Assembly: GCF_004022425.1 (NCBI RefSeq)
Contig: NZ_RBZY01000023.1
Span: forward strand, 1 to 53,546
Length of the DNA stretch: 53,546 nt
Reading direction: 5' to 3'
DNA from: Microbacterium enclense
GTDB taxonomy: Bacteria > Actinomycetota > Actinomycetes > Actinomycetales > Microbacteriaceae
Part shown: piece after piece, positions 17,205 through 25,074 of the stretch
Layout of the letters: the number at the start of each line of letters is the position of its first letter
Numbering within the stretch: position 1 is the first letter of the stretch
Program-made: the position numbers and the translations under genes
Notes under the pieces: model-generated
Told to the model about the DNA's origin: nothing
Databases searched by the model: none
The model's input: only the letters and a program-made list of their open reading frames with translations

Positions 17205-18368
17205 ATGGCGGAACCGTTGCGCGTCCTGATCGTCGGCGCCGGAATCGGAGGCCTGAGTACGGCCTCGGCCCTGGCTCGGATCGGCGCGAAGGTCGACGTC
17301 ATCGACGACAAGCCCGAGATCAGCGTCGCCGGCGTCGGTTTCGGCCTGCGGATCAACGGCCTGCGTGCGGTGCGCGACATCGGTCTCCTGGAGGACGTGC
17401 TCGCGATCGGCCATCCGGCGCCCGGGATCGACAACTACGACGCCGACGGCAACCTCCTGAGCACCATGAGCTACGGCACGCAGGACGAGGGCCTCCCCGG
17501 CTGCGTGACGATGTCGCGGATCGCCTTCCTCGAGCTGGCTGCGAAGCACGCCCTCGACAACGGCTGCACCTTCCGGATGAGCACGACCGTCGCGGACATC
17601 GCGCAGGCTGCCGACACGGCCACGGTCTCGTTCAGCACGGGTGACCAGGTCGATTACGACCTCGTACTCGGCTTCGACGGCCTCCATTCGCAGATCCGCC
17701 GCGACTACTTCGGCGAGAAGTACGCTCCGCGCCCGGTGGGCGGGGTGGCGTGGCGGGCGGGCCTTCCCAACCGCCGCAAGATCATGCAGCCCATCATCTG
17801 CCAGGGCTACGGCGGCAAGATCATGCTCACGCCGCTGTCGGAAGACCTCATGTACATGGTGCTCACGGTGGCGGAAGAGGGGCGCCCGCGATACGACGCG
17901 AGCAGGATGGCCGAGATCATGCACGATCGCGCGGCCGACCTCACCCGCGGATCGACGTTCCTGGCCGACGCGCTCGACGACGTCCGCCACGCCGAGAACG
18001 TGGCCTACACGCCCTATTCGACCGTATGGGTGCCGTATCCGTGGTTCCGCGGCCGCGTGATGATCCTCGGCGACGCGGCACACACGATGACGCCGTACCT
18101 CGGGTCGGGGGCCGCGATGAGCATCGAGGACGGCGTCGTGCTCGCGCAGGAACTCGCGAAGGACCAGTCCCTCCTCGACGCGCAGCTGAACTTCATGAAG
18201 CGCCGCCTTCCGCGGGTGCGCGCGGTGCACGAGCGGTCGGTCGAGTCGATGCTCGAGGAGTTCGACTCCGTCACCGAGGAGACCTACCGCGCGCGCATCG
18301 ACCACCTCCGTCACGACGAGCCCATCGCCAACGAGTACGCGAACCGCCTCCTGCGGATGCCCTACTGA
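17205..18368 (+). CDS. FAD-dependent monooxygenase (class A flavoprotein hydroxylase)
   Basis: A 387-residue enzyme from the ATG at 17205, preceded by GAGGAGC; the longer frame covers the promoter. It has the dinucleotide-binding GAGIGG (residues 12-17), a GFDGLHSQIR segment (the DG motif) and ILGDAAHTMTPYLGSG (the GD motif) expected of aromatic ring hydroxylases. It probably hydroxylates or oxidatively decarboxylates an aromatic aglycone to feed the pob/pca genes downstream. It opens a plus-strand operon with the GH39-like and TetR genes. Substrate is inferred. Confidence 0.86.
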   Translation: MAEPLRVLIVGAGIGGLSTASALARIGAKVDVIDDKPEISVAGVGFGLRINGLRAVRDIGLLEDVLAIGHPAPGIDNYDADGNLLSTMSYGTQDEGLPGCVTMSRIAFLELAAKHALDNGCTFRMSTTVADIAQAADTATVSFSTGDQVDYDLVLGFDGLHSQIRRDYFGEKYAPRPVGGVAWRAGLPNRRKIMQPIICQGYGGKIMLTPLSEDLMYMVLTVAEEGRPRYDASRMAEIMHDRAADLTRGSTFLADALDDVRHAENVAYTPYSTVWVPYPWFRGRVMILGDAAHTMTPYLGSGAAMSIEDGVVLAQELAKDQSLLDAQLNFMKRRLPRVRAVHERSVESMLEEFDSVTEETYRARIDHLRHDEPIANEYANRLLRMPY

Positions 18369-18388
18369 GACCCTCCGAGGAGACGCAC

Positions 18389-19825
18389 GTGTCGCACACG
18401 CCCACCCGCACCCTTGTCGTGGATGCCGCCCGCGAGAGCGCCTTCCGACCGCTGAACGGCGTCGGGGGTGTCCCCGGCCCGGTCGACGGAAACCCCGAGT
18501 TCCCCGACATGACGCCGCTGTGGCGAGAGGCCGGGGTGACGGTCGTGCGCTCGTTCGACTGGGTCTCGCGCCTGGACACCCGCGACAACCCGACGAGCCT
18601 GTTCCCCGACTGGAGCGCCGACCCCGACGACCCCGCGAGCTATAACTTCACCGCGACCGACCAGTGGGTCGACGCGGTGCACGCGATCGGCGCAGACGTC
18701 ATGTTCACGGTGGCCAGTTCCATCCCGAAGAACAAACTTCCGGCGGAGGACGTCGAGCTGTACAGCCGGGTCGTCGAGGGCATCGTCCGGCACTACTCGC
18801 AGGGGTGGGCGGGCGGACCCTCGAAGCCCATCCGGATCTACGAGTTCGGTGACCAGCCCGACTTCGGCCCCCTCCACTTCGCCGGGCAGCCCGAGGAGTT
18901 CTACGGGATGTACCGCGCGTTCTGCGAGGCGGTTTCCCGGGTGGATGCCGGCCTGACCGTCGGCGGACCCGCCACGGCCTTCCCCCTCGAGACGGACTCG
19001 CCGTACCGGGAGGGCTTCCTCGCCTTCGTGCGCGAGAACGACCTGCCGCTCGACTTCTTCTCGTTCCTCTGGTTCACCGACGGCAGCCGCGACCCCCTCG
19101 ACTACCGCTTCGTGTCCCGCGAGCTGCGCGAGGTTCTCGACCGGCACGGGTTCACCGACACCGACCTGACGCTCAGCTACTGGAACTACCTCGCGGTCCC
19201 GAGCAGTTCCGCTCCGGCTGCCGAGAAGGGGGCGTTCCAGGCCGCGACCGCGATCTACCTGCAGGATACGGTGATCGACCACGCGTTCTTCTTCCGCGCC
19301 GACAGCGGACGCGACCCGCATTACGGGTTCGTCGATCCGGGCGGCGTGGGCGACGTGGACGGCAACCCGGATGAGCGTTCCCACGCGCTGGTTCTGGCCG
19401 GGCGCGCACTCACCGGGCGGCGCCTCGCCGTCTCGGGCGGCGACGAATCGGGCCTCGCCTGCGCCGCCGGCCGCGACGGCGACACCGTGCGCATCCTGGT
19501 GGCGAACTACGTCGCGCCCGACAGTGCCCTCGCCCCGCGCGAGGAGGATCGCTTCACCTTCCGCATCCCCATCGGCGAGCAGCGGATCGAGCTGGGACTG
19601 ACCCTGCCGCCGCAGCGGAGCGAGCTGGCATCCGCGGGAGTGGAGTCGGTTCGCGTCGAGGTGCGCAACCTTCCGTGGACGGATGCCACCGCCCACGCCA
19701 CGATCACCTCGCTGACCGGCGCGGTCGAGGGGCCGCGCCCGGTGCCGGTGTCGGCGGCGGGTACCCTCCAGCTAGACATCGCCCTGTCGGCCCAGTCGGT
19801 CTTCCTCGTGGAGCTCACGGCCTGA
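18389..19825 (+). CDS. GH39-like TIM-barrel protein with both catalytic glutamates apparently replaced
   Basis: A 478-residue protein starting at GTG 18389, 20 bases after the monooxygenase, with a GAGGAG site. Residues 20-330 follow the fold order of glycoside hydrolase family 39 (beta-xylosidase/iduronidase clan) and the rest is a beta-sandwich. The acid/base motif, normally WNEP, reads GDQP with Gln156 where Glu is expected; the nucleophile motif, normally TEWN, reads SYWN with Tyr264. A retaining hydrolase should be inactive, so it may bind rather than cut a glycoside, or use other chemistry. No signal peptide is seen. Confidence 0.68.
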   Translation: MSHTPTRTLVVDAARESAFRPLNGVGGVPGPVDGNPEFPDMTPLWREAGVTVVRSFDWVSRLDTRDNPTSLFPDWSADPDDPASYNFTATDQWVDAVHAIGADVMFTVASSIPKNKLPAEDVELYSRVVEGIVRHYSQGWAGGPSKPIRIYEFGDQPDFGPLHFAGQPEEFYGMYRAFCEAVSRVDAGLTVGGPATAFPLETDSPYREGFLAFVRENDLPLDFFSFLWFTDGSRDPLDYRFVSRELREVLDRHGFTDTDLTLSYWNYLAVPSSSAPAAEKGAFQAATAIYLQDTVIDHAFFFRADSGRDPHYGFVDPGGVGDVDGNPDERSHALVLAGRALTGRRLAVSGGDESGLACAAGRDGDTVRILVANYVAPDSALAPREEDRFTFRIPIGEQRIELGLTLPPQRSELASAGVESVRVEVRNLPWTDATAHATITSLTGAVEGPRPVPVSAAGTLQLDIALSAQSVFLVELTA

Positions 19826-19841
19826 CGGCGGGAGCGACGGG

Positions 19842-20501
19842 ATGAGAGCGATGGGGGGACGACCGACCGTGAACGGGATGTCGGAGCCCAAGCAGCAGCG
19901 CAGCCGCGACTCGTTCGCAAAGGTGCGCGCCGCCGTCCTCGAGCTCCTGCACGAGCGTGGCACGGGCCAGTTCTCGCTCGCCGAGGTCAGCGCGAGGGCC
20001 GAGGTCTCGATCGGCTCGATCTACGGCCGGGTCTCCAGCAAGGTCGAGCTGCTGAGGGTGATCCAGGGTCAGGAGTTCGATCGCCTCGACGTCGAGACCG
20101 AGGAGCGCGTGGGCGCCGCCGGAGTCGGAGCCGCGAGCTTCGCGCGCGCGACGGCCGAGATCGTCACGGTGTACGCCGAGATCCTGCGGGAGAACCGCGA
20201 CCTTCTCTCCCCGTTCTTCCTCTTGGGAGTGGAGGATGCCGAGATCCTCGACCGCGGTCGGCGCTCCGGCGACGCCGGGCAGGCGGTCTTCCTCCGGGCG
20301 CTGCTCGCGGCCGCGGAGGAACACGGCGTCGACCTCACGCGGGAGCGGGCCGACTGGGCGTTCGAGATCTTCTACAGCCTGTGCGTGCGCTACCTCGGCC
20401 TCGGCGTCACGGCGACCGCGAGCCCGCACGACGCCTACGCCTGGCCGGACCTGCTCGAGCGCCTCTCGCGAACGGTGTACCTCACGGTGTCGTCGGACTG
20501 A
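19842..20501 (+). CDS. TetR-family transcriptional regulator
   Basis: A 219-residue protein; ATGs at 19842, 19851 and 19878 are all possible, the first having a GGGAG nearby. The DNA-binding helices are FSLAEVSARAEVSIGSIYGR (residues 47-66), a typical TetR recognition region, followed by an all-helical ligand domain. It is 16 bases after the GH39-like gene and probably regulates its own operon or the fused deglycosidase genes. The ligand is unknown. Confidence 0.88.
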   Translation: MRAMGGRPTVNGMSEPKQQRSRDSFAKVRAAVLELLHERGTGQFSLAEVSARAEVSIGSIYGRVSSKVELLRVIQGQEFDRLDVETEERVGAAGVGAASFARATAEIVTVYAEILRENRDLLSPFFLLGVEDAEILDRGRRSGDAGQAVFLRALLAAAEEHGVDLTRERADWAFEIFYSLCVRYLGLGVTATASPHDAYAWPDLLERLSRTVYLTVSSD

Positions 20502-20537
20502 TTTGGCGAGCAGTCCTTCATCGGGCTTGTCGCCCTG

Positions 20538-21590
20538 TCACTCGCCGATACGAGTCCAGGTGGCGGAGCGGCCCGCGCCGTCCGATTGCACACTCCCGGC
20601 GACGCGGAGCTGGTCCAAAACGAGACGGATCGTCTGGTCGCTGACGCCCGGCAAGGCCGCACGGATGTCCGCGATACGGAACGTCGCGGGGGCATGATTC
20701 GTGACGTAGTCGCGGACGCGATTCTGCTTGCTACCGGTCGACCGGTTCGCGGCAGTGATGGCAGCGAATCGGTCGTAGGAGTCGTGCAAGACGGTGACGA
20801 AGTAACGCAGCCATGGCCACGGGTCGTGCTCACCCGTGTGCCAACCATGGGTCGAGGCCAACAGACCGGCGTAATAGGCATCGGCCGTCTGGGCGATTCG
20901 GTCCTCGAGTGAGACATATCGCGTGACGTCGTAGTCCGCGTGTTGGAGCAGGGCATTCGTGATGGCTCTCGTGATGCGCCCGTTGCCGTCGTCGAACGGA
21001 TGGATGGTGAGCAGGTCGAGAACGAACAGACCGGTGAGCAGGATCGGGTGATGCCGATCAGCGTCCATCGCCCCGTTGTAGCGGGCGATGAGCTCGTCGA
21101 GGTGGGACAGTGTCTCGGTCGGCGCCACGGGAGTGAAACGTGTGGTTGTGCTGCCGTCCGCGTTGCGGTCGACGACGAGGTTCGCGGTGGTCTTGAACGC
21201 ACCGCCTGGTATGTCCGTATACCGGAAGAGCAGGCGGTGCAAGTGCAGGAGGAGGCCGACGTTCAGCGGACGCCACGACTCCTGGTACAGATAATCCAGC
21301 GCCTCTCGGTAGCCTGCGAGTTCTTGCTCGCTGCGGTCGCGCAAGCCGGTGACCTCGCCGCCGAGGATGGCAGCAGCTCTCACTTTGTCCGCGACCACCA
21401 CACCTTCTATCGCGGAGGATGCCTCGATGCTGGCGACGCGTGCCCGCTCAGCGAGTGAAGTGAGGAGCGCGGGGAGCTTGTCCCGAAACAGCGCTTCACT
21501 CCCCCGCCCGGTATCGACCGCGCGGAGTGAGGCGACAACATCGAAGGGCACGGATCCGATGAAGTGGTCGAGGTCAACGAACGATCTCAT
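20538..21590 (-). CDS. Fic-domain protein (probable AMP-transferase) with N-terminal inhibitory helix
   Basis: A 350-residue protein starting at the ATG at 21590 after GAGGGG; a TTG 12 bases earlier is less likely. The active-site motif HPFDDGNGR begins at His197. Residues 58-62 (SSAIEG region) match the [S/T]xxx[E/N] inhibitory motif of class II Fic proteins, and a C-terminal winged-helix domain (residues 295-350) is typical of the Fic/DUF4172-like group. It should transfer AMP to hydroxyl side chains of proteins. It breaks the run of glycoside genes and looks inserted. Confidence 0.9.
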   Translation of the reverse strand: MRSFVDLDHFIGSVPFDVVASLRAVDTGRGSEALFRDKLPALLTSLAERARVASIEASSAIEGVVVADKVRAAAILGGEVTGLRDRSEQELAGYREALDYLYQESWRPLNVGLLLHLHRLLFRYTDIPGGAFKTTANLVVDRNADGSTTTRFTPVAPTETLSHLDELIARYNGAMDADRHHPILLTGLFVLDLLTIHPFDDGNGRITRAITNALLQHADYDVTRYVSLEDRIAQTADAYYAGLLASTHGWHTGEHDPWPWLRYFVTVLHDSYDRFAAITAANRSTGSKQNRVRDYVTNHAPATFRIADIRAALPGVSDQTIRLVLDQLRVAGSVQSDGAGRSATWTRIGE

Positions 21591-21599
21591 CGCGCCCCT

Positions 21600-21655
21600 C
21601 AATCCACTAAAAGTACTATTTCTGCCTTCATATTAGTAGGTTTAGGGGCTTCTTG
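21600..21655 (-). promoter_or_regulatory. AT-rich upstream region of the Fic gene
   Basis: About 50 bases between the Fic start and the end of the fused deglycosidase gene are far richer in A+T than the surroundings, including AAAAGTACTATTT and CATATTAGTAGG. A promoter for fic is likely but no single -35/-10 pair stands out. The composition suggests a recently acquired segment. Confidence 0.45.
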
Positions 21656-21705
21656 AGAGATGCGTCGGTCGCGCGCCTCACGCATGCGTCCGGGAGCGGG
21701 CGAGG

Positions 21706-23181
21706 TTACCCCGCCGCCACCGCCCGCATCGACGCGCGGATGAGGTCGTGCTGGCGGCGCACGAGGAGCAGCGGGTCGACCTCGCCGAGTTCGGCGAAGG
21801 CGTGTCCCTCCCACTCGCTCGACCAGAAGCCGCGGTACCCGCCCTCGACGAACACGCGCACGAGCTCGGGGTAGTCGATCGCCGGCTCCTGGCCCTCGTC
21901 GTCGATGTCGTAGAACTTCGCGTGCACGTGCAGGATCTGCGGCATGATGTCGGCCCACTCGCGGGGGTCGACGCGGCCGTGCATGTTGAAGGCCAGGTGC
22001 GCGAACGAGCCGAGGCGGCCCGGATCGAAGTCGCGGCCGCGCAGGTAGCCGAGGAACTCCTGCTGACGCGCCTGCATCGTGGCATCCGTCGCCCAGATCT
22101 CCTGCAGCTTCGCGACCGCCTCGTCGTCGAGTCCGGCACGCCGCACGGCGCGCAGGAGCGTCGGCGACGTCGAGTGCATCGTCGACGAGAAGTCGGCGAC
22201 GAAGCCCAGCAGCGGCGAGTCGAGCTCGGCGTACGTCTCTCGCACGCGCAGGATCGGCTCGGCGTTCGGCCCCATCGGCGCGTGGATCTCGTACGCGAGC
22301 TTCAGCTCGAGCTCCTCCGCGATCGGCAGCAGCCGGCGCAGCAGCTCGGGCTTGGCCGACTGGATGCGCACGAGCGGGAAGCCGAGCTTCTTCGCCCCCT
22401 CGAACATGAGAGTCGAGAATTCGAACTCCTCATCGGGCGTCATGTCGCGATCGCGACGACGACCCATGTCGAGGTTGGCTCCGAACGAGCTCTCGACGAA
22501 TCCGTGCCGGTCGAACCCCGCGCGCCATGTGCGCACGAAGTCGTCGCCGACGACGGGATAGGTGGGCACCATCTGGGATGCCACGATCTCGATGCCGGGG
22601 CCGATCCCGAGTTCCGCCACCCGGTCGAGCAGACCGTCGAAGTCGTACCAGCCGGCGCGGAACTCCGCGCTCGCGGAGTAGAGCGTGAGACCGAGCTGGA
22701 ACGGGTCGTCCGTCACGGCGGGGGGCGGAGGCGCCGCCTCGTGCACGAGCGCCGGGGGCACGGCATCCGCGTCGACGACGGTCAGCGTCTTCACGTCGTG
22801 GACCACGTTGGGCACGTACATGCCCGGCCCGCCGTCCTGGCCGGGCGCGATCTGCATGTAGGGCAGCCGCAGCTCGCCGTGCAGGACGACGTCGTGCGTC
22901 TCCCCGAGGGCGACCGGCGCCGCGCGGCGCGCGACGAGCAGCGGGTGCTCCTGCAGGAACCACAGGCGTTCGCTCTGCTCGGGGAGTTCGTCGAGCCGGT
23001 ACGAGGCGTCAGCGAAGTCGACACGGAGGTCGTCGGCATCCACCCGTTCCCCGTCGACGGAGAGCTCGAGCGTGGTCACAGACGACAACCAGAGGCTGCG
23101 GTACCAGGGGATCGTCAGCCGCAGCGCGAGTCCATCGGGATGCGCGCGCAGGCTGTCGTCGTGGAGGAGTCCGTTGGGCAT
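21706..23181 (-). CDS. Fused C-glycoside deglycosidase-like protein: beta domain + alpha TIM barrel (set 3)
   Basis: A 491-residue protein from the ATG at 23181, preceded by GAAGGAG. Residues 1-140 form a DUF6379/CGDB beta domain (IPWYRSLWLSSV at 24-35; YMQIAPGQDGGPGMYV at 108-123). A linker with four prolines (151-154) follows. Residues 161-491 form the alpha barrel with Glu298, Asp330, His420 and Glu456 as likely metal ligands. Both halves are closest to the separate set 2 genes (6417-6833 and 7649-8683). It appears to be a one-chain version of a normally two-subunit enzyme, 11 bases after a second such gene. Confidence 0.83.
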   Translation of the reverse strand: MPNGLLHDDSLRAHPDGLALRLTIPWYRSLWLSSVTTLELSVDGERVDADDLRVDFADASYRLDELPEQSERLWFLQEHPLLVARRAAPVALGETHDVVLHGELRLPYMQIAPGQDGGPGMYVPNVVHDVKTLTVVDADAVPPALVHEAAPPPPAVTDDPFQLGLTLYSASAEFRAGWYDFDGLLDRVAELGIGPGIEIVASQMVPTYPVVGDDFVRTWRAGFDRHGFVESSFGANLDMGRRRDRDMTPDEEFEFSTLMFEGAKKLGFPLVRIQSAKPELLRRLLPIAEELELKLAYEIHAPMGPNAEPILRVRETYAELDSPLLGFVADFSSTMHSTSPTLLRAVRRAGLDDEAVAKLQEIWATDATMQARQQEFLGYLRGRDFDPGRLGSFAHLAFNMHGRVDPREWADIMPQILHVHAKFYDIDDEGQEPAIDYPELVRVFVEGGYRGFWSSEWEGHAFAELGEVDPLLLVRRQHDLIRASMRAVAAG

Positions 23182-23192
23182 GGGGGTCTCCT

Positions 23193-24494
23193 TCAGATCC
23201 GGTCGGCGATCTGGCGGATCAGCGAGTGCTGGCGGCGCACCTGCTCGATCGAGCGCCACGGTTCGCGCTCGCCCTCGTACTCGCTCGAGAGGTACCCGGT
23301 GTATCCGGCATCCTTCAGGGCGCGGAGAACCGGCTCCCACGGGATCTGCTTGTCGTCGAGCTCTTCGTCGATGTCGTGGAACTTCGCCTGGATGAAGACG
23401 ACGTTCTCGATCACGTCGAACACGTCGTTCGGGTCGACGTGGATGCCGTCGAGGAAGGCCGGGCGCTGACCCGGCAGCTCGCCGGGCTTCAGCGGAATGG
23501 GGCGGTCCTGGAAGATCCCGGTGTCCAGCAGCAGTCCGAAGTGCTTCGTGCCGGTGCGGCGGACGAGGTCGATGTAATCGTCGACCACCTCGTGCTTGAT
23601 GGGGGTCGGCGAGTGGATCTCGGGACAGATGATGACGTCGAGTTCCTCCGCGAGCGGGAGGGAGGCCTCGACCGCCTCGGTCCAGATCGGGTGCGGCACA
23701 AGGTCGCTGGAGACGACGCCGATCTTCGGTCGCACGAACCGGAACCCGAGGCGCTTGGCGAGCCTCAGGTCGCGCTGCAGCACGGCGGCGCCCTCTTCGG
23801 CGGTCATGTCGCGGGCGTTCGGGCCGCTGGAGTGCAGGCGCGTGTCGATCCACGACCCGTAGTTCGTCGGCTCGAGGCCGTACTTCTTCAGCAGCGCGAA
23901 CCACTGGTCGACCCACTCGTCCGAGGGGTTCGGGTAGTTCGGGATGTGCGCCTCGCCGAGGATCTCCAGCCCCGTCGCGCCGATGTCGGCGATCGATGCC
24001 ATGGCGGTCTCGAGGTCCATGACCGTGCCGAAGTCGGTCATGTAGCTGTACAGCGAGATGCCGTACTGGAACGGAGCACCGGATGCCTCGGGCGCGAGCG
24101 TGACGTGCTTGGTGACGCGGTAGGTGCTCGGCTGGTGCTCCTGGGGGATGTACGACATCCGCAGCCGCAGTTCGATCGACAGCTCGTGCACACCGTCGGG
24201 CAGGCCGCCGGGGAGGGGCACCGTGATGATCGCCGCGTCTTCGAGCGGCCAGCGCACGCCGTCACCGTCCCACAGCTCGGCGAGCGTGTACTGCTTCCCC
24301 TGCAGCGTCCACAGCGGCACATCGGGCGCGACGTCGACGAGCCCGGGGATGCTCACGCCGATGCCGTCGATGAGCGACGCGGCCATGCCGCGGTACGACG
24401 GCATCCGGACGCGGAACTGGAAGCCGGTGATCTCGCCGCCCTCACGGACGTTGCGGAATCCGACGGACTGGATGAGGTCTCTTTCGAGAAGCAT
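23193..24494 (-). CDS. Fused C-glycoside deglycosidase-like protein: beta domain + alpha TIM barrel, divergent (set 4)
   Basis: A 433-residue protein. Residues 1-135 are a divergent CGDB beta domain (RMPSYRGM at 30-37; LRMSYIPQEH at 111-120) and residues 143-433 are a TIM barrel, joined by a short linker. Likely metal-site residues are Glu292 (CPEIHSP), Asp324 (LLLDTG) and Glu405 (SSEYEG), but the HVHAKF strand of the other sets reads FIQAKF, so Gln369 stands where His is expected. It begins the minus-strand pair and follows a palindromic operator. Probably acts on a different keto-glycoside from set 3. Confidence 0.78.
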   Translation of the reverse strand: MLLERDLIQSVGFRNVREGGEITGFQFRVRMPSYRGMAASLIDGIGVSIPGLVDVAPDVPLWTLQGKQYTLAELWDGDGVRWPLEDAAIITVPLPGGLPDGVHELSIELRLRMSYIPQEHQPSTYRVTKHVTLAPEASGAPFQYGISLYSYMTDFGTVMDLETAMASIADIGATGLEILGEAHIPNYPNPSDEWVDQWFALLKKYGLEPTNYGSWIDTRLHSSGPNARDMTAEEGAAVLQRDLRLAKRLGFRFVRPKIGVVSSDLVPHPIWTEAVEASLPLAEELDVIICPEIHSPTPIKHEVVDDYIDLVRRTGTKHFGLLLDTGIFQDRPIPLKPGELPGQRPAFLDGIHVDPNDVFDVIENVVFIQAKFHDIDEELDDKQIPWEPVLRALKDAGYTGYLSSEYEGEREPWRSIEQVRRQHSLIRQIADRI

Positions 24495-24525
24495 CGTCGC
24501 TCACTCTCTATGGGGTTCGCCTCCG

Positions 24526-24560
24526 ACGCTACCCGCTTATGCCGCTTTCAGACATAAGCG
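24526..24560 (-). promoter_or_regulatory. Palindromic operator CGCTTATG-N11-CATAAGCG with -10 TAGCGT
   Basis: Perfect 8-bp arms at 24534-24541 and 24553-24560 lie 40 bases before the set 4 start. On the minus strand a -10-like TAGCGT sits at 24531-24526, so the dyad would cover the -35 and spacer. The half-site CTTATG is the same hexamer found at the -35 of the set 1 promoter and upstream of the transporter operon. Confidence 0.65.
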
Positions 24561-24602
24561 TTCCTGATCCCCCGCATCAGGGCTCGCCCCTGCGCCGTCA
24601 CC

Positions 24603-24673
24603 GGAACAGGGGATGGCCTGAGAACAGGCAGATCCAGCGTGAAACGGCCTGTTCCCGTCGCATCCCCTGTTCC
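24603..24673. terminator. Nested inverted repeats built on GAACAGG, probable terminator of pcaC
   Basis: Outer perfect 13-bp arms (24603-24615 and 24661-24673, GGAACAGGGGATG and its complement) enclose inner arms GAACAGGC (24623-24630) and GCCTGTTC (24647-24654), and a small GCCTG/CAGGC hairpin. Together these can fold into a long structured stem just after the pcaC stop. No U-run is visible, so a protein-binding or repeat-element role is also possible. Confidence 0.55.
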
Positions 24674-24693
24674 TGGGCCGGTCGCTACCGCCC

Positions 24694-25074
24694 TCACGCC
24701 TCCGAGCGGAACACCTCGGACGCGATGCGGAACGCCGTGTTCGCGGCCGGCACGCCGGAGTAGATCGCGGACTGCAGGATGACCTCGCGGATCTCGTCGA
24801 TCGTCAGGCCGTTGCGGAGAGCCGCGCGCAGGTGCATCGCGAGCTCTTCGTGGTGGCCGTGGGCGATGAGCGAACTCAGCACCGCGACCGAGCGCGAACG
24901 GCGGTCCAGGCCCGGACGCGACCAGACGTCGCCCCAGGCCACGCGCGTGATGAAGTCCTGCCAGTCGGCGGTGAGCCCGGTCGCGGCGGCGGTCGCGCGG
25001 TCCACGTGGGCGTCCGACAGCACCTCGCGTCGCACGGCCATGCCCTGGTCGTAGCGTTCCTGGTCGGTGGCCAT
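24694..25074 (-). CDS. pcaC: 4-carboxymuconolactone decarboxylase
   Basis: A 126-residue protein of the CMD/AhpD-like fold, removing CO2 from 4-carboxymuconolactone to give 3-oxoadipate enol-lactone in the protocatechuate branch. The conserved RSRSVAVLSSLIAHGHHEEL and HLRAALRNGLTIDEIREVIL segments (residues 59-100) include the catalytic His region. The ATG at 25074 overlaps the pcaD stop by one base (TGATG). It ends the pcaHGBDC operon. Separate from PcaD here, although many actinobacteria fuse them as PcaL. Confidence 0.93.
   Translation of the reverse strand: MATDQERYDQGMAVRREVLSDAHVDRATAAATGLTADWQDFITRVAWGDVWSRPGLDRRSRSVAVLSSLIAHGHHEELAMHLRAALRNGLTIDEIREVILQSAIYSGVPAANTAFRIASEVFRSEA

Noticed and set aside
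20502..20537. Terminator between TetR and Fic genes
   Set aside because: Only a five-base GGCGA/TCGCC pairing is seen, too short to support.
23182..23192. A sequencing error joining separate beta and alpha genes as explanation for the fusions
   Set aside because: Both fused proteins read through without a start and ribosome binding site at the junction, and two independent fusions would need two errors. It remains testable from reads.
21706..23916. Larger N-terminal extension of the set 3 fusion
   Set aside because: The extra 245 residues are the shadow of the set 4 gene; the ATG at 23181 has a strong ribosome binding site.
24495..24693. A small RNA or riboswitch before the set 4 gene
   Set aside because: The visible structure is explained by an operator palindrome and an inverted repeat near the pcaC end; no known riboswitch core was recognised.
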